From Epiperipatus broadwayi (taxonomy: Eukaryota; Onychophora; Udeonychophora; Euonychophora; Peripatidae): a stretch of DNA of 64,000 nt. The position numbers were made by a program, and so were the translations under genes. The stretch covers positions 732,501 to 796,500 of the forward strand of contig JAQFVV010006452.1 of assembly GCA_028023455.1 (NCBI GenBank). Reading direction: 5' to 3'. Positions 1 to 12,247 of this stretch are shown piece after piece (the first letter of the stretch is position 1; each line of letters starts with the position of its first letter). The notes under the pieces were generated by a model. The model was not told the origin of the DNA. It did no database searches and saw only the letters and a list, made by a program, of their open reading frames with translations.

Positions 1-2457
1 TCTAGGGTATCATATTACGTTGTACTAAATTTATATCATCAATTTAAAATATGCATATTAAAATAAAACTGCTATTATTAATGTTATGCGTGTATATTAT
101 TTAAACATTAATACATTCATACAATAATCATATAACATTTGGTTGATCTAAAGAAAACATAGTAAATACATCAAATTATTATTATTATTACACAATTTTT
201 ACCATAAATAATACTTCAATGTACAGTCCGTCACGATGTCCTCCAGGATTCCAGTTTTACAAAATAATTTCACATTTACACTCAACAATTATTCTTTAAA
301 ATATTACGTGTTGTATAATTATAAAATAAACTTTATGCAATAAAAAGTTATATTAGTATTTAGTTATTATTTTAAAAAAAAAAATGTAAATGTACCTTTC
401 CTATCTTTAATAAATCAATAATTAATGAAATATTTATGTTAGTTAATAAATAAAAAATATTACATAACATCCAACGGTGTTTTCATCCAGTTGTCATTGT
501 TCTTTTTCCTAGGCACAAATTTTCACTAAACATTACTTCCTTTTCCGGTACATCACGTGTTCTTTAAAAGTTTTTATGACAAAAATGAAAACGTTCTTTT
601 TTTTAAAAAAATAAAAAAAATAAAAGTCAAAGTCAGTTCCACCATAAACAAAATAAAATTAAAATAGTTTATAGGATCCATATTCTCTTCTTTATAGGAA
701 AATTATTTTAAAGTTATTATTTTTTAGCATTAGTTTATAATTTATAAGTTCTTGTTTAATTATTTTCTAACTTTACTTGGATATCCACATGTAATTGATT
801 TGCGCATTCCGTAACAGATATTAGGTAAGATTATTTTTAGAGTCTTCTATACGACCAGCGTTTAGACTTTAATAATTCAATAATTTTTACTTATAAGTGT
901 TTCTTTACTTATTAAATCTCCAATTTATTTGCCTTTTAAAATTGTCAGAATTTAGTCTTTTAAACCATAAAGACTTAACAAGGCAAATATTTATACAATT
1001 ACTGTTACATATTATATCTTTACCAAGATATATATTTAAATTTAGAATTTACAAATACTTGCTTCATAAAGAAGTATTTCTCATTTTTTTTAAATATCTA
1101 TTTTATAAAAATTAACTACCATTAGCTTTTAAATTTATACAAAGTCCAACGTATTACTGTTAGGCATCTAATAACTCTGCTAGTCAATCCAGCGTTTGTT
1201 AAATTTTCAGTATAAAGTCTCCAATACATTTTATCCTTATATGATGTCCTCATGATTATTTGATAGTAAATTGAGCATTAATAAGGAAACGATCAATAGG
1301 GAACTATAATAAATTAACACTGCATATTCATCGGTAACTTTTATAAATTATTTTAAAAAAACTACTCTCTTATAATTTTAAAACGATTTTTAAGAGCGTC
1401 TATAATCACTTAGCTATTTTTAATAGCATACTTTACTTTAAGAATTTCAATCACAAGTCACCTCCTAACAATTGAACCTTGGTTTTATACCGGAAGAAAA
1501 CTCCCACTTGATTGGTGAATTAAACAATTGACTTGCTAGCTTATTTACATATTTCACCAACAAGACAGAATTAAAAATAAATAATGACTTATTTAATATT
1601 TATTATTTATCACATTATTAAATTCTTAAATTAATATTCATCATTTATTTAGATCTATTAAACATTTTTTTAAAATATACTTTCTTACTTAACTTTTACG
1701 TTTAACTTTTATAAGATTATTTTTATAAACAAACTAAGTCTATTTTTATTCGTTATGTTTTTAAGCAGTATTTTAAAAATCAGATTTAATATTTCACATT
1801 AATTATCTTTATTTTTATCTCATGATAGCCAAAATAATATTTATAAATTTTATAACAGAATTTTTAAAATAGCTTTGCAACTTTACTAAAATACTCCCAA
1901 GCATGTGTGTACGTATTTTAATTAACATCTGTTTTTTACAACAAAGCTACAAACGCTTGTAATAATCTAAAAATAAACTAACAATTCATTTTTTTAAAAA
2001 TAAATATTTTTAAAATAAATAATATCTTATAACAGCTTTTAAAATAATAATTCGATATTATTAAAATCAAATATTAATCTTCTATCATGGAATACTAATA
2101 ATTAAAATATTTATATTCATTTATTAAATATTAATTTTTATCAACAATAAATATATGCATTTAATTTTAACTTGTCTTTTAAAACTTTAACTTTAAACAT
2201 TTATTTATTAAATTTATTAATGCAGTATTGCTTATGGCCAGTTTTCCCAACCATATACTATTATCATTCCCATTGAAATGTCTCTCTCAAACATCAGCAC
2301 AATTTTCACATATCAAACACTCATGAATTACTTTAATTACACTTTTTTAAAAAGATTGTTATAAATAAAATTAACATCATATAGCTAAATATATCTTAAA
2401 TTTAAAATTTTTTAGATAGATTGATACAACAATTTATGGAGACCCATACAAAAGGGC

Positions 2458-2460
<3 letters not shown>
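1..2460. other. AT-rich stretch with no recognisable feature
   Basis: Very AT-rich sequence with many A and T homopolymers. The open frame at 897-1115 encodes a low-complexity peptide rich in Leu, Phe, Ile and Lys, as expected by chance at this base composition. I see no repeat family member, RNA gene or coding signal. A promoter or intron of an unseen gene cannot be excluded. Confidence 0.5.

Positions 2461-2551
<91 letters not shown>
2461..2551. repeat. (AT)n microsatellite
   Basis: Uninterrupted AT dinucleotide run of about 45 units. It reads as Tyr-Ile repeats in both directions, which produces two spurious open frames. Confidence 0.97.
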
Positions 2552-2553
<2 letters not shown>

Positions 2554-2571
2554 CAATTGTGTATCTGTTTT

Positions 2572-2616
2572 GTATATGTGTGGTCATGGGTATCAATTGT
2601 TTAAGATAGAATGGAA
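2572..2616 (-). repeat. Family B repeat, short terminal fragment
   Basis: The stretch running GTGTGGTCATGGGTATCAAT and on to a TAAGATAGAATGGA-like end matches the outer part of the family B foldbacks near 22.7, 48.0 and 63.4 kb. It directly abuts the AT microsatellite, as other family B ends do. Only about 45 bp remain. Confidence 0.6.
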
Positions 2617-2640
2617 GATGAATCATCTGAAAAATACTGA

Positions 2641-3599
2641 ATTCAAATCAGTATATTTAAATTTATTTCATATATTTAATGAATTTAGCTCTCTGGAATC
2701 AAAAACTAGAGAATCTTCCTTAATTTAATTACTTTTGATCTTGTATGCATGCCTTTTTCTATAGAAATTAAGCAGAAATATTAACCTCATTTATTTGAAA
2801 CTTTAATATTGATAAGAAAAATATTGAGAAATCTTAACAGAAATTCTATGATATACTATTAGTATTTATTGTTAATATAAATCAGTTAATACAATCTCCT
2901 TGTGGGGCTATTATTAGAATAGATACTACTTAAATCAGTTTAGAATGTTTTAGACATTAGTGTTTTATAATAAAAATGCATTCCTCTATGTAAAATCGTG
3001 GCTTCTATAATGTAGCTTAAAAGAATGAGTAATGATTGCTTTTTAATTCTGCATTCATTTTCCAACCTTATATAAATTGACAACTATATAAGCTACTGCT
3101 GGTGCAGGTCATAAATTTTATAGCAGTTTCATAACTAATAGTAAATAATCAAAAAGAAATGTGATTTCTTCTGATAGTGATAACCAATTAGTTAAAACAT
3201 TTTATATGTATGTTATTTTTATAAACACTTATGAATAAAAATATTAAAATCAAAAAATATACAAAGCAGTAAAACTATAAAAAATAAAAATTCAAAAACA
3301 TATTATAATCCAAAAGAATCAATTAAAAGCCACAAATATATGCCTGTAGTAAGAAAAAATTATTTTCAATGTTCAGACTCAATCTTTATAATTTATTTTT
3401 GATTCTGATGAAGCAGAAAATTATCTCCAAGGCCATTAAAACACTAGATTTCACACCTATGACTGATAAGCATAAGAAAATTACTATAATTATTTTAATC
3501 ATAAAGAAACCAAAGCATTAAAACTAAAAAAATAATTCAAAATTCTTAGAAAATTGAATATTTTATGTCTTATTGTTTCTACGTTTCTGAGCATCATGA
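2641..3599. other. Unique AT-rich sequence
   Basis: Nothing recognisable: no open frame of note and no match to the repeat families in this window. Confidence 0.5.
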
Positions 3600-3719
3600 T
3601 AATTATAATATCACATGATCACCATCTCTTATACTAGCACATAATTGTTGTGCCATTGATTACTCTGGTTGGCACAGGGTGGCACTACTGTATGGAGAGT
3701 TTTGCCTTTAATTATAATA
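3600..3719 (-). mobile_element. Family A palindromic retroposon, short form, with target-site duplications
   Basis: A 98 bp element at 3611-3708 is bounded by the direct repeat TAATTATAATA (3600-3610 and 3709-3719). It carries the family A 3' tail, which reads ATCACATGATCACC at its left end because the copy lies on the minus strand. It also carries the outer arm (GATTACTCTGG, GGCACTACTGTATGGAGAGT). Most of the hairpin seen in the copy near 48.2 kb is missing. The variable-length duplication points to retroposition. Confidence 0.75.
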
Positions 3720-4057
3720 ATGCATAAAATGTTAAATTAGTTCACCAATAAATACATATTTCTTTCCTGAAATACAATTTATATTTTGCTATATTAAATA
3801 GTATACATCTCTTGCATAGAATAGATAAGAAATTAGTGTTTTCTCTTTCCTCTTTTATATGAATGAAAACTTTGTTTCATAGTATAGTATACATGCATAA
3901 TGTTTAAGTTTGTTTATTCAAATCTGAAAAATCTGTCTCATTTTCAGTTTTCTATCTTCAGAAGTTACTATGGAAATTAAAAATATGTATAAATATAAAA
4001 AATATCAGATAATCTAGACCAAAAAAAAAAGAAATCAGCTTGTGTAGAAATATTTAT

Positions 4058-4850
4058 AAATATCACCTATGTAAATATTTTAAACAGGCTTTAACCTGTA
4101 TTGAAGGCACTTTAAACTTCATAATAATCAAGCATATTTTGCTGATAGAGGGAACCTTCCAAACCACAACATAAGATAACAACTTTTATAAAGATAAGAG
4201 TGGCTGTCTTATCTTAAATGTCCACTTATATAGCAAATCTGAAGCATCTTGATTTGAAAGCATGAAGTAGTTGTTTTCTTCATTGTTTAAGTCCACTATT
4301 TTCTTTACAAATTAACTTACATGAAATCTTGCGATTTACAGCGAGTTAATATTATGATCTTAATGTTGGAAATTCTATAAACTATTGAAGAGTAGTAATT
4401 ATTTTATTGAGCACCTACAGATTAAAGCCTGTTTAAAGTATTTACATATGTTTTCTGTGCACTCAATAAATTAATTACTACTCTTCAATAGTTTATAGAA
4501 TTTCCAACTTTAAGTATGTAATATTAACTTGCTGTAGTTAATTTGTAAAAGAAATAGTGGGCTTAAACAGTGGAGAAAACAACTACTTCATGCTTCCAAA
4601 TCAAGTTGCTTCAGATTCACTTAAAATAAGTGGACATTTAGGTTAAAGATAAGAGGGCTTCTCTTATCTTTATAAAAGTTGCTATCTTGTGCCGTGGTTT
4701 GGAAGATTCCCTCTATCAGAAAAATTTGCTTGATTATTACAAATTTTAAAGAGCATTGAATACTAGTTAAAGCCTGTTTAAAGTACTTACTTATGCTTTC
4801 TGTGTACTCAATAAATTAATTACTGCTATTAAATATCAGCTATGTAAATA
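4058..4850 (+). mobile_element. Family E palindromic element with 20 bp target-site duplication
   Basis: Arms at about 4082-4410 and 4462-4780 are reverse complements with scattered mismatches. Examples are GGAAATTCTATAAACTATTG near 4368 and its complement near 4485, and AAACAGGCTTTAACCTG near 4082 and its complement ending near 4780. After the palindrome comes a one-sided tail at 4780-4830 ending TTAATTACTGCTATT. The unit is bounded by AAATATCACCTATGTAAATA (4058-4077) and AAATATCAGCTATGTAAATA (4831-4850), one mismatch in 20. The tail repeats sequence found in the hairpin loop, so the palindrome derives from a tandem unit of roughly 343 bp. No coding capacity is seen. A DNA-transposon foldback is the alternative, but a 20 bp duplication fits retroposition better. 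Confidence 0.75.
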
Positions 4851-6108
4851 CCATCTATATATATTGTATTGTAATGTTATTTGAACTTCAATTACTATAA
4901 GAGATTTTATTTGATAAATAGTTTGAAACAAATCTGACCATTTGATTTTTAAGATGTAAAATCAACCATTTTAATAATGCAAATATTATTATTACAATGA
5001 TTTATTTATTTATTATACAAAATCTCTCATAATTTTTTTAATAAAATCCATTTGATTATGATATTATGTCAATTTTTAACTGTATTAAGTTTAAAGCAGA
5101 ATATCTATCTGTAAAAAATATACTTGACATGAGAGATGTTCTGTTGAAGACAGTATCATAGATTTACTTTTAATTTCTGAATCTAAGGGTCCTCAATGGG
5201 TATAGTTTTTTTTTCATATTCAGGTGCACGGTTTTGTTGACTAGTTTTATGTTTTGTTTATTTAGTAATTTAGTAATTTAATTAATTTAATATTTTTTTT
5301 TGAAATATGTGATATTTATTGTATATATATTTTATTTTAGTATGCCTTAAAAAAGCCTATAAAAAATAGTCGAAATGTTTGATTTCTTTTTCATGATTAT
5401 AGTCATAAAAAATCAAGTTTTAAAAAGGAGTTAGTTTGTTTTGTTTTTATATTAGATATATATGAACTATTTTGAAAAAAAGAACTGTGTGCTAGATATA
5501 TTAAATTATTTAATTTAAATACCTGTATTACATTGAAAGATAATGTCTTCCTGAAGGTTTGTAATGATGGTATTTTGTTGGTATTTATATATTGGACTAT
5601 TTGCATTATTTAATATTAAGTATTGAATGTCTTTAGAAAATTTTAACTTTATTTAAATATTCTACTTACATTCAACTTATATTAATAGCACACAGGTATG
5701 CTAGATTGTGCATGAAGAGAAAAACTATAATAAAAAATATTGAGGAGATAATTTTAATAAATAGAAATAAATTGAATATAATTAATAGACAAGCTGCTAA
5801 CATTATAATTTGGGATTCATGGGATTTGAGTTGATTATGTTTGCTTCCATTTTATTTTTTGAATTTAATGGCAGTTAAGGCAGGTTAAGAAATTAACCAA
5901 AAGTACTTTTGCAGATTAAAACACTATATATAATAGTTAATTACCATTACATTTATTATTTTTATTGTTATTATATATATAATTTAAAGCCAAGTTGAAA
6001 GCTAATGTTGTATGACAGCACAGCACAGAGATAGAAGGTATCATTTTGTCCTTTTGTTGTTTTTTGATGCTAGATAACTCAATGGGAGATAGTTACTTCC
6101 ACTTTACA
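4851..6108. other. Unique AT-rich sequence
   Basis: Mostly unstructured. Near 5360 a TAGTCGAAATGTTTGATTTC segment resembles the ends of Penelope-like elements. Near 5750-5800 a short reading frame ending in an INRQAA-like peptide vaguely echoes the same class. Neither is strong enough to annotate separately. Confidence 0.35.
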
Positions 6109-6584
6109 AGTTGCAATCTTTAGTATCTATATAAATACATTGGACCATTATGTTGAAAGGAGGTTGCCTTGACAACAGTTTGAAATTGTTATTGATATTG
6201 AGATTGTCTAAGTGTTGACTCATTTTTAATGATTTCTTACAAACCCATTTAGCCATGAACATTATTACACTTATTATTTAAGTAATACTTTGGGTGCAAT
6301 TTGAAATTTATTATTGCAGTTTGTAATGATATAATTGACTATTTCTTAGACTACATTCAAAATAGGTTATATTTATATATTTAAAGAGGTTTATTTAAAC
6401 TTCGTTGTATCAATAATTTCAATCTCTGTCTGTGGTCAAGTTGCAATCTCTATATAAAATATTGGACCATTAATAAAAGTGGTATTCCATCGTTATTGTT
6501 GAAATGTTGCCTTGACAACAGTTTGAAATTGAAGATTGTTATTGATATTAGGACTGTCTAAGTGTTTCCTGGTTTTTAATGATA
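6109..6584 (+). repeat. Pair of direct repeats about 330 bp apart
   Basis: 6109-6238 and 6439-6584 share AAGTTGCAATCT, ATTGGACCATTA, TTGCCTTGACAACAGTTTGA, GATATTxxGAxTGTCTAAGTGTT and TTTTTAATGAT in the same order, with small insertions. They are diverged by several substitutions and indels, so this is an old local duplication or a two-unit tandem repeat. No coding signal. Confidence 0.8.
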
Positions 6585-6599
6585 TATATAGAATGTTTA

Positions 6600-8146
6600 T
6601 ATCATTTTTTGAAGTTTCTCAAATCCTGCTGTAATTTATAATTTACAATAAACTTTCTATTTTAATCAGTTTACTTTTAAAAAATCTCTGTATTAAGTGT
6701 ATTTTAAATTCTGCTAATCTCGTTTAAAAGAAAAAAGGAAAATTTCATAAGCAATTCAAATTTTAAGAAGTCAGTTACTAGAATATATTTAAGTAGTTAA
6801 ATAATTATAAAAACAAATGTATTAAAATATTTCTTATGTCTGTCAGGGTGATAAATGTGATAATAATAAAGATTAAACTAGAATTAAACTGTTTACTAAT
6901 TATTTTTACATAACGCATTTTTAAACTATTAAATTTACACCCTAAAAAAGGGAAGAAAATATCTATCGATAATATTATTAATGGAATTTTCCAGTTTTTA
7001 TATCATAGACTATTATGTTCAAATGATAACACTTTATCATTCTAATACTAGTTTGATTCAGTACAACTTATTCTTAATATTATATTATAATGTTATGTAC
7101 AATATTAAGTTATTTGTGCTATTGCAAAATATCTGTTTTTACATTTTAAAAAATAAAACAGTCATTTTTCATATTATATATAGTTATTTATTTTATTTCT
7201 ACAAAACTACAACTTTTAAATAATATTTTGTGTCTGAATTAATATCACCAAACAAATAAACATTTTAATATAGTTGACTTACATTTATATAAATTAGTCA
7301 TATTATTAAAGTCAGTTTATATAGTGAGTTTTAATTATGTATTTTATTTATTATTTTCGAATTTAATTGTATTAGTTTTTCTTAACTCTTTGTCACTATT
7401 TTCTGAAAAAAAATCTTCATTCACTAAGTTTCTCATATTACATTAATGTAACAATTACAACAAAGCATTTTAAATCTAAAGAACATGATGCAAATACTTA
7501 GACAAATCAATGACAAAAGCATTACATTTGTCAATTTGGTAGTCATCTTATGTCCTTAGATAATATATTGATATCTTTAAATTCTTGAAGGTTTAAATCT
7601 TGTGTTTCCTAGCTATACAGGTTTGATATTAAATCAACAACTATATTTTACAGTAAACTCTTTTACAAAATAACAGCAGATAGTTTGATATCTGGTTTAA
7701 TTTTTATTTACTAACTGCTAATTTTACTCAATATTTATATAATATCCAGACTTCTAGCCATAAAACATTATATCATTACTACATAAAATTCTTCTTTAAG
7801 CCATTTTGCTCTTTATTTGAGTTTAAAATATAACTATTTGCCATGATGCAAAACTTAATACCTACTTCATCTTTAAGTCACTATTACATTTTGAATATTT
7901 TTTTCTGAGATCAGTGATGAAATCTTTGGCATATATTCATCTGTGATGGTAGTACAATACTTTGAAAAAAAATTAATACCAGGATTGATACCACTTTAAA
8001 AATGTTAATATTTTTCATATTTTTAGTACTTTGCAAAAAGAGATAGCACAGAAATCAAAATTGCATTGGCTACGACTTTATTCCAGTTTATAAAATTGTA
8101 GTTTATGCATCCTTTATCTTGTCAGGTAAAGCATTTTAATAAAATG
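6600..8146. other. Unique AT-rich sequence
   Basis: No recognised repeat or gene. The 80-codon open frame at 6981-7223 is low-complexity (Ile, Leu, Phe, Tyr) and has no domain-like feature, so I treat it as chance. Confidence 0.45.
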
Positions 8147-8316
8147 TACAATATAGATAACATCACATGATCACCATTTCTTATGCTTGCTTATAACTGT
8201 TATTACCAACAGGCAAAAGTCTTTATACATATTGCCACTGGCATCCATTGATTACTCTGGCTTGTACTGAGTGGCAATACATATAAAGAGTTTTGTCTGT
8301 TTTATACAATACAGAT
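8147..8316 (-). mobile_element. Family A palindromic retroposon, deleted hairpin form, with target-site duplications
   Basis: The element at 8159-8304 lies between TACAATATAGAT (8147-8158) and TACAATACAGAT (8305-8316), 12 bp with one mismatch. At the left is the family A tail (CATCACATGATCACCATTTC, then TTATGCTTGCTTATAACTG). The body is a hairpin of about 35 bp arms (ACAGGCAAAAGTC against its complement near 8290) around GGCATCCATTGATTACTCTGG. The inner 150 bp of each arm of the long form are absent. Confidence 0.78.
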
Positions 8317-8789
8317 GTCAAGTGGATCTTATTCAACAAGAGTATAAAAAATGAAATAAATTGCAAAAATCATTCGCTATTAAGATAGTGATTCCAAAAT
8401 TTTTGAACACACTAGTCTCAAAAAATTATACATAACTCATAATACCACATGAAGTTATTTACTTATTTTTTAAGATAATTAAATTTAACTATCAATTATA
8501 AGTAAAACTTAATTTTACTTGATCTTTTTATTTAGTTAATTTGGACCACTCTCTAAAATCTTTCTAGCAGCATGATACCATAATATTTATTGTTGTTCCA
8601 TAGAAAATGAATCTTCTTAAAAAACAGAATTATAGGTCTTAAAATATTATGTGCATCTGTTTCCTTTTATTTAATCATGGGATTTCACAGAAATTATTTT
8701 AAATTAGATTTTATTATTTTTTGTAGACTTACTCATTGAAAAATAATACAGATTTTAAACTTCTCCCTCGATAATTTAATATACAAATT

Positions 8790-9180
8790 AAAAAGCGTAT
8801 GAAACACTTGAAAGAGAAGCTATACCGATTCCAAAAATTATTATATGCTAAGCGCTTTCGAGGCCATTTGCCTCATATTCAAAAGTAATAATGTCTTTCC
8901 ATGGTTTATATATTCTTCTCTGAAATGCAGGTGTTGGTATTATCTCAGCAATGCCATTTATTTAATTTTTCAATACATTAATAACTTCCAAACTATCAAC
9001 AGCTTATTTTACAAGAATTTTTAAAAAAGTATTTTTTTTTACTGCCAAATACATGAAGCCATCATTCTTATAGGAAACTATTTTAGAAATTGCATTCTTC
9101 TCTTCAAACTCTTTTTTTATATTCAACTTAATGTCATCAAAGTCCAAAGTGAGATAGGGAACAACCTGATTTCCAAAAAA
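8790..9180 (-). pseudogene. Possible decayed coding remnant with a Penelope-like terminal motif
   Basis: Read on the minus strand, 9175-9010 gives a fairly complex peptide with acidic and basic residues (including VVPYLTLDFDDIKLNIKKEF), followed by stops and then a frame containing TPAFQRRIYKPWKDIITFEY. It ends at GAGGCAAATGGCCTCGAAAG (complement of 8855-8874), a stem-loop followed by GAAA that resembles the hammerhead-type ends of Penelope-like elements. The protein is not recognised. Chance or another transposon class is possible. Confidence 0.25.
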
Positions 9181-10365
9181 AAAAAAAAAATCAAAACTTT
9201 CTCATTATTCTGTTCATGCCATATTATTGATAAAAATATTCAGCTTAATCCATTCTTGTTTATCAAATTACTTCTTCATTTAACATATTCATTATTTCTT
9301 ATTCTACCTAAGAAGTTTCTCTCGCTCCTTCTAAAATAAAATATATACATAAAATAAATTCTTAATTACAGGTGCATAATGACGGTAAGTTAAGTGACTC
9401 ATTTTCAATTAAATTAATAAGAATTATTGCCACCATTATGCGAGAGAAATCACCACCTATTACACTATTTTAGAAAGAAAAAAAAACAATTGATGAAATA
9501 TAATTCTACAAGATGCAAACATATAAATTCAAAAATATACATGTAGATAAATAGAATAACAGAGTAGATATTTAAATTTACATTGTGGAAAGATAAAACA
9601 TATTTTAAATCATGGAATAGTTATCACTAACTACAAGGCTGGTGTGAAAATGAAAACTGTTGATGTTTCATGGCAGTCCCTTTTTAAGTCTTGATGTTTA
9701 TTTAATATTTTCCATTGAAAGAATTTTATTGAACAGGGTATGGAATTTGTCATGAATGCAGGGCACCTTAGTTCTCAGGCTGGCTCACATGTCTATGACT
9801 CCGGTCTCAGGAACGGGAAAGAGAGCGAAGGCAAAGAATATTACTCTTTTTTTTTTTGCAGAGTAGCTCATTTTGTGATTTATGGATATATATGCTGAAC
9901 AAAAAGAAAAAGACTATGGCTTGAAGACAGTACAGCAAGCTTTCCCAGCAAATTATCTTGTAAATTTCAGCAAACTTCTTTCCAAAAAACTCTGAATAAA
10001 AGCTAATTCTTCAGCAAGACTAGCATAAGACCCAGAACAAAAGAAAAATTCTTTATTTATACCCTTTTTAATTCTATTTTTATTAAACTACTTATTAGTA
10101 GCCTATTGTTTCAAATGTTTCCCTGTTATCTATTTTTCTTTCATTTAAAATGTTTCATAAATTAATTGCATTCTTTAATGGATTCTGTTTAATTATGAAA
10201 ATTTATCTTATCTATTTCTGCCACATTTAAAAAAATAGTTACAAATAAAAATTTTAAATTTCGTATATTTTATTTCATTGATCTTTTTTTTTCTTTAAAC
10301 AATTTCCTTCTTTAACTTATGTAACTATTTGTGTAGATGATAATTTATTTTAAGAGAAGAACATA
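9181..10365. other. Unique sequence with one GC-richer patch
   Basis: Nothing firm. The patch at about 9722-9850 has clearly higher GC than its surroundings and reads GMEFVMNAGHLSSQAGSHVY in one frame before running into a T tract. This could be an old transposon fragment or an isolated exon, and I cannot assign it. Confidence 0.35.
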
Positions 10366-10445
10366 CATTCACTGTGGTTGGATTTAGGATCTTAGTTAGT
10401 CCACAGTGAATGGTGAAACTAGCATATATATATATATATATATAT
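10364..10445. repeat. Short hairpin followed by (TA)n
   Basis: CATTCACTGTGG is matched by its complement CCACAGTGAATG about 23 bases later, then a TA run of about 11 units at 10424-10445. Possible tiny MITE remnant. Confidence 0.5.
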
Positions 10446-11040
10446 GCACAGCTTCAATACATATATAGGCAAAATAATGATTTGATATTTTTACACAGTG
10501 AAAAAAATAGATGCCAAAATGATGAAGGTGTTAATGAAATATGAAATTAGATATACATAATATGGATTTTGAAACATATATACTTTCAAACATTACAAAA
10601 ATATATTTTCTTCCAAATCCAATTACTATTGCCCTGAAGACAATAACTGTGCTATTATAAAATGTTAGAAAGCTAGCTTGTGCACCATACTTAGACACAA
10701 CAGTAACACAATTTTTCTCAGAACACCTGTCAGCTAATTTTCTTCATAAGAATGGACATTCGTTCTCATAGGGGAAAAATCAGTATATATATTTATGTAT
10801 GTATATATGTGTAAAATAGCTTTCTGGGTTTGAATCCATATAAGAAATTGGATTTAAAGTAAAAGACAGTCCTTTCACTTCAATAAAAATATCAAAACAA
10901 AAGAGCTATTATAAGTTTAATGAAAAAACTGTATTGGCCTTAGGAATTGTCAATTAATAATAATTAATAATAACTTGGTAACATCAAAGGTTAAATGTTA
11001 TTTCTATTTACAGAGATATTATCTCCTTAATTCTACTTGT
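10446..11040. other. Unique sequence, no feature
   Basis: No repeat family member or coding signal recognised. The GGGTTTGAATCCA near 10829 resembles a tRNA B-box, but no tRNA fold or A-box is present around it. Confidence 0.4.
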
Positions 11041-12232
11041 TATTATATATATAATCTATACTAAACTTAATGTAATTAAAAGTGATTTGAACTCAAAATT
11101 TCAAACTCACAATAGCCATTTACTCCATCTTATACAATTGATACACATGACCACATACATGCAAAAAAGATAAATGATCACCAATGTCTGTATTTCATGT
11201 GGAACAAGCATTCATCAGTTGATCCAGATAACCATCTCCCACACACATATGCAATCAGGGTTCATCTAATATTAAGATAGCAAATCTTCAAACTTTAAAG
11301 GTCAAACTTTTAATATTCTCCACATTCCAACTCTTCAGCCATCGATATCATTGAAAATCTGAGGATGTAATGCTCAAAGTTCTTGTTGATACCAATATTA
11401 TTGTCATATCCATGCTGAATTGAAGCCATTCTGACTCCTCACATGTAGGACCTTAATATGTCTTATTAAATATACAAAATAAGGATGGGTAGAATATAGG
11501 CTGAATGTGTAATGTTCAAATACATGTACATCATCAATACTAAACTTAATGTAATTAGAAAGGATTTGAACTCAGACTTTCAAGCTCTCCACAGTCATGC
11601 ACTTCACCTTAAACAACTCATATACATGACCTCCAATATATGTATTTTGTGCAGAATCAGCACTTATCAGTTGATCCCAATCACCATCTTCCACACATAT
11701 ATACAATTAGTGCTCAGTTTATATTATGATAGCAAATCTTCAGTTGTATGAGGTGGAATGGATAACTGTGGAGAGCTTGAAAGACTGACTTCAAGACTCT
11801 TCTAATTACATCATGTTTAATATAGATGATATATCTATATTTGGATATTATATATTCAACCTGTATTCTGCCCATCCTTCTTCTGTATATTTAAATGGAC
11901 AAATTAAAGCCCTATATCCAAAGTGTTAGAATGACTTAAAGTCAACATGGGACAAGGACTTTGAGCATTTCATTCTTAGATTTTCAGTGGTATGGATGGC
12001 TGATGGGTTTGAGGGTAAAGAAGACTGATGTCTGCCATTAAAGTTTGAAGATTGGCTATTTTAATATAAACAGTTCTGTTTGTATATATGTGTGAAAGAT
12101 GATCATCTGGACCAACTGATGAATGGTTGTTCAGTACAATATATATATATGATCATGTGTATCAATTGTACAAAAATGAAGTGGATGGCTGTGGAGAGCT
12201 TAAAAGTCTGAGTTCAAATGTCTTCCACTATA
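11040..12232. repeat. Family B foldback, full-length, about 1.2 kb
   Basis: The left half (11040-11745) contains one complete family B unit (11040-11500) and the first 230 bp of a second. The right half (11746-12232) is the reverse complement of that order. Shared landmarks are GAACTCAGACTTTCAAGC, ATACACATGACCACATACAT, CATCAGTTGATCCAGAT, TTAAGATAGCAAATCTTC and GAAAATCTGA. The same architecture recurs at 62.66-63.89 kb. A TA run follows the right end. It encodes no recognised transposase. It could be a foldback DNA transposon or a palindromic retroposon, since no clean target duplication is visible in the TA-rich flanks. The open frame at 11512-11751 lies inside it. Confidence 0.8.
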
Positions 12233-12247
12233 TATATATATATATAT

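Noticed and set aside
2402-2626. Tyr-Ile repeat open frames on both strands
   Set aside because: Produced entirely by the AT dinucleotide microsatellite.
3406-3425. CTGATGAAGCAGAAAA as a hammerhead core
   Set aside because: Lacks a plausible stem II between CTGATGA and GAAA, and flanking stems do not pair.
5690-5800. Possible second Penelope-like coding fragment ending in an INRQAA-like peptide
   Set aside because: Too short and AT-biased. Similarity is limited to a few residues that AT-rich codons give by chance.
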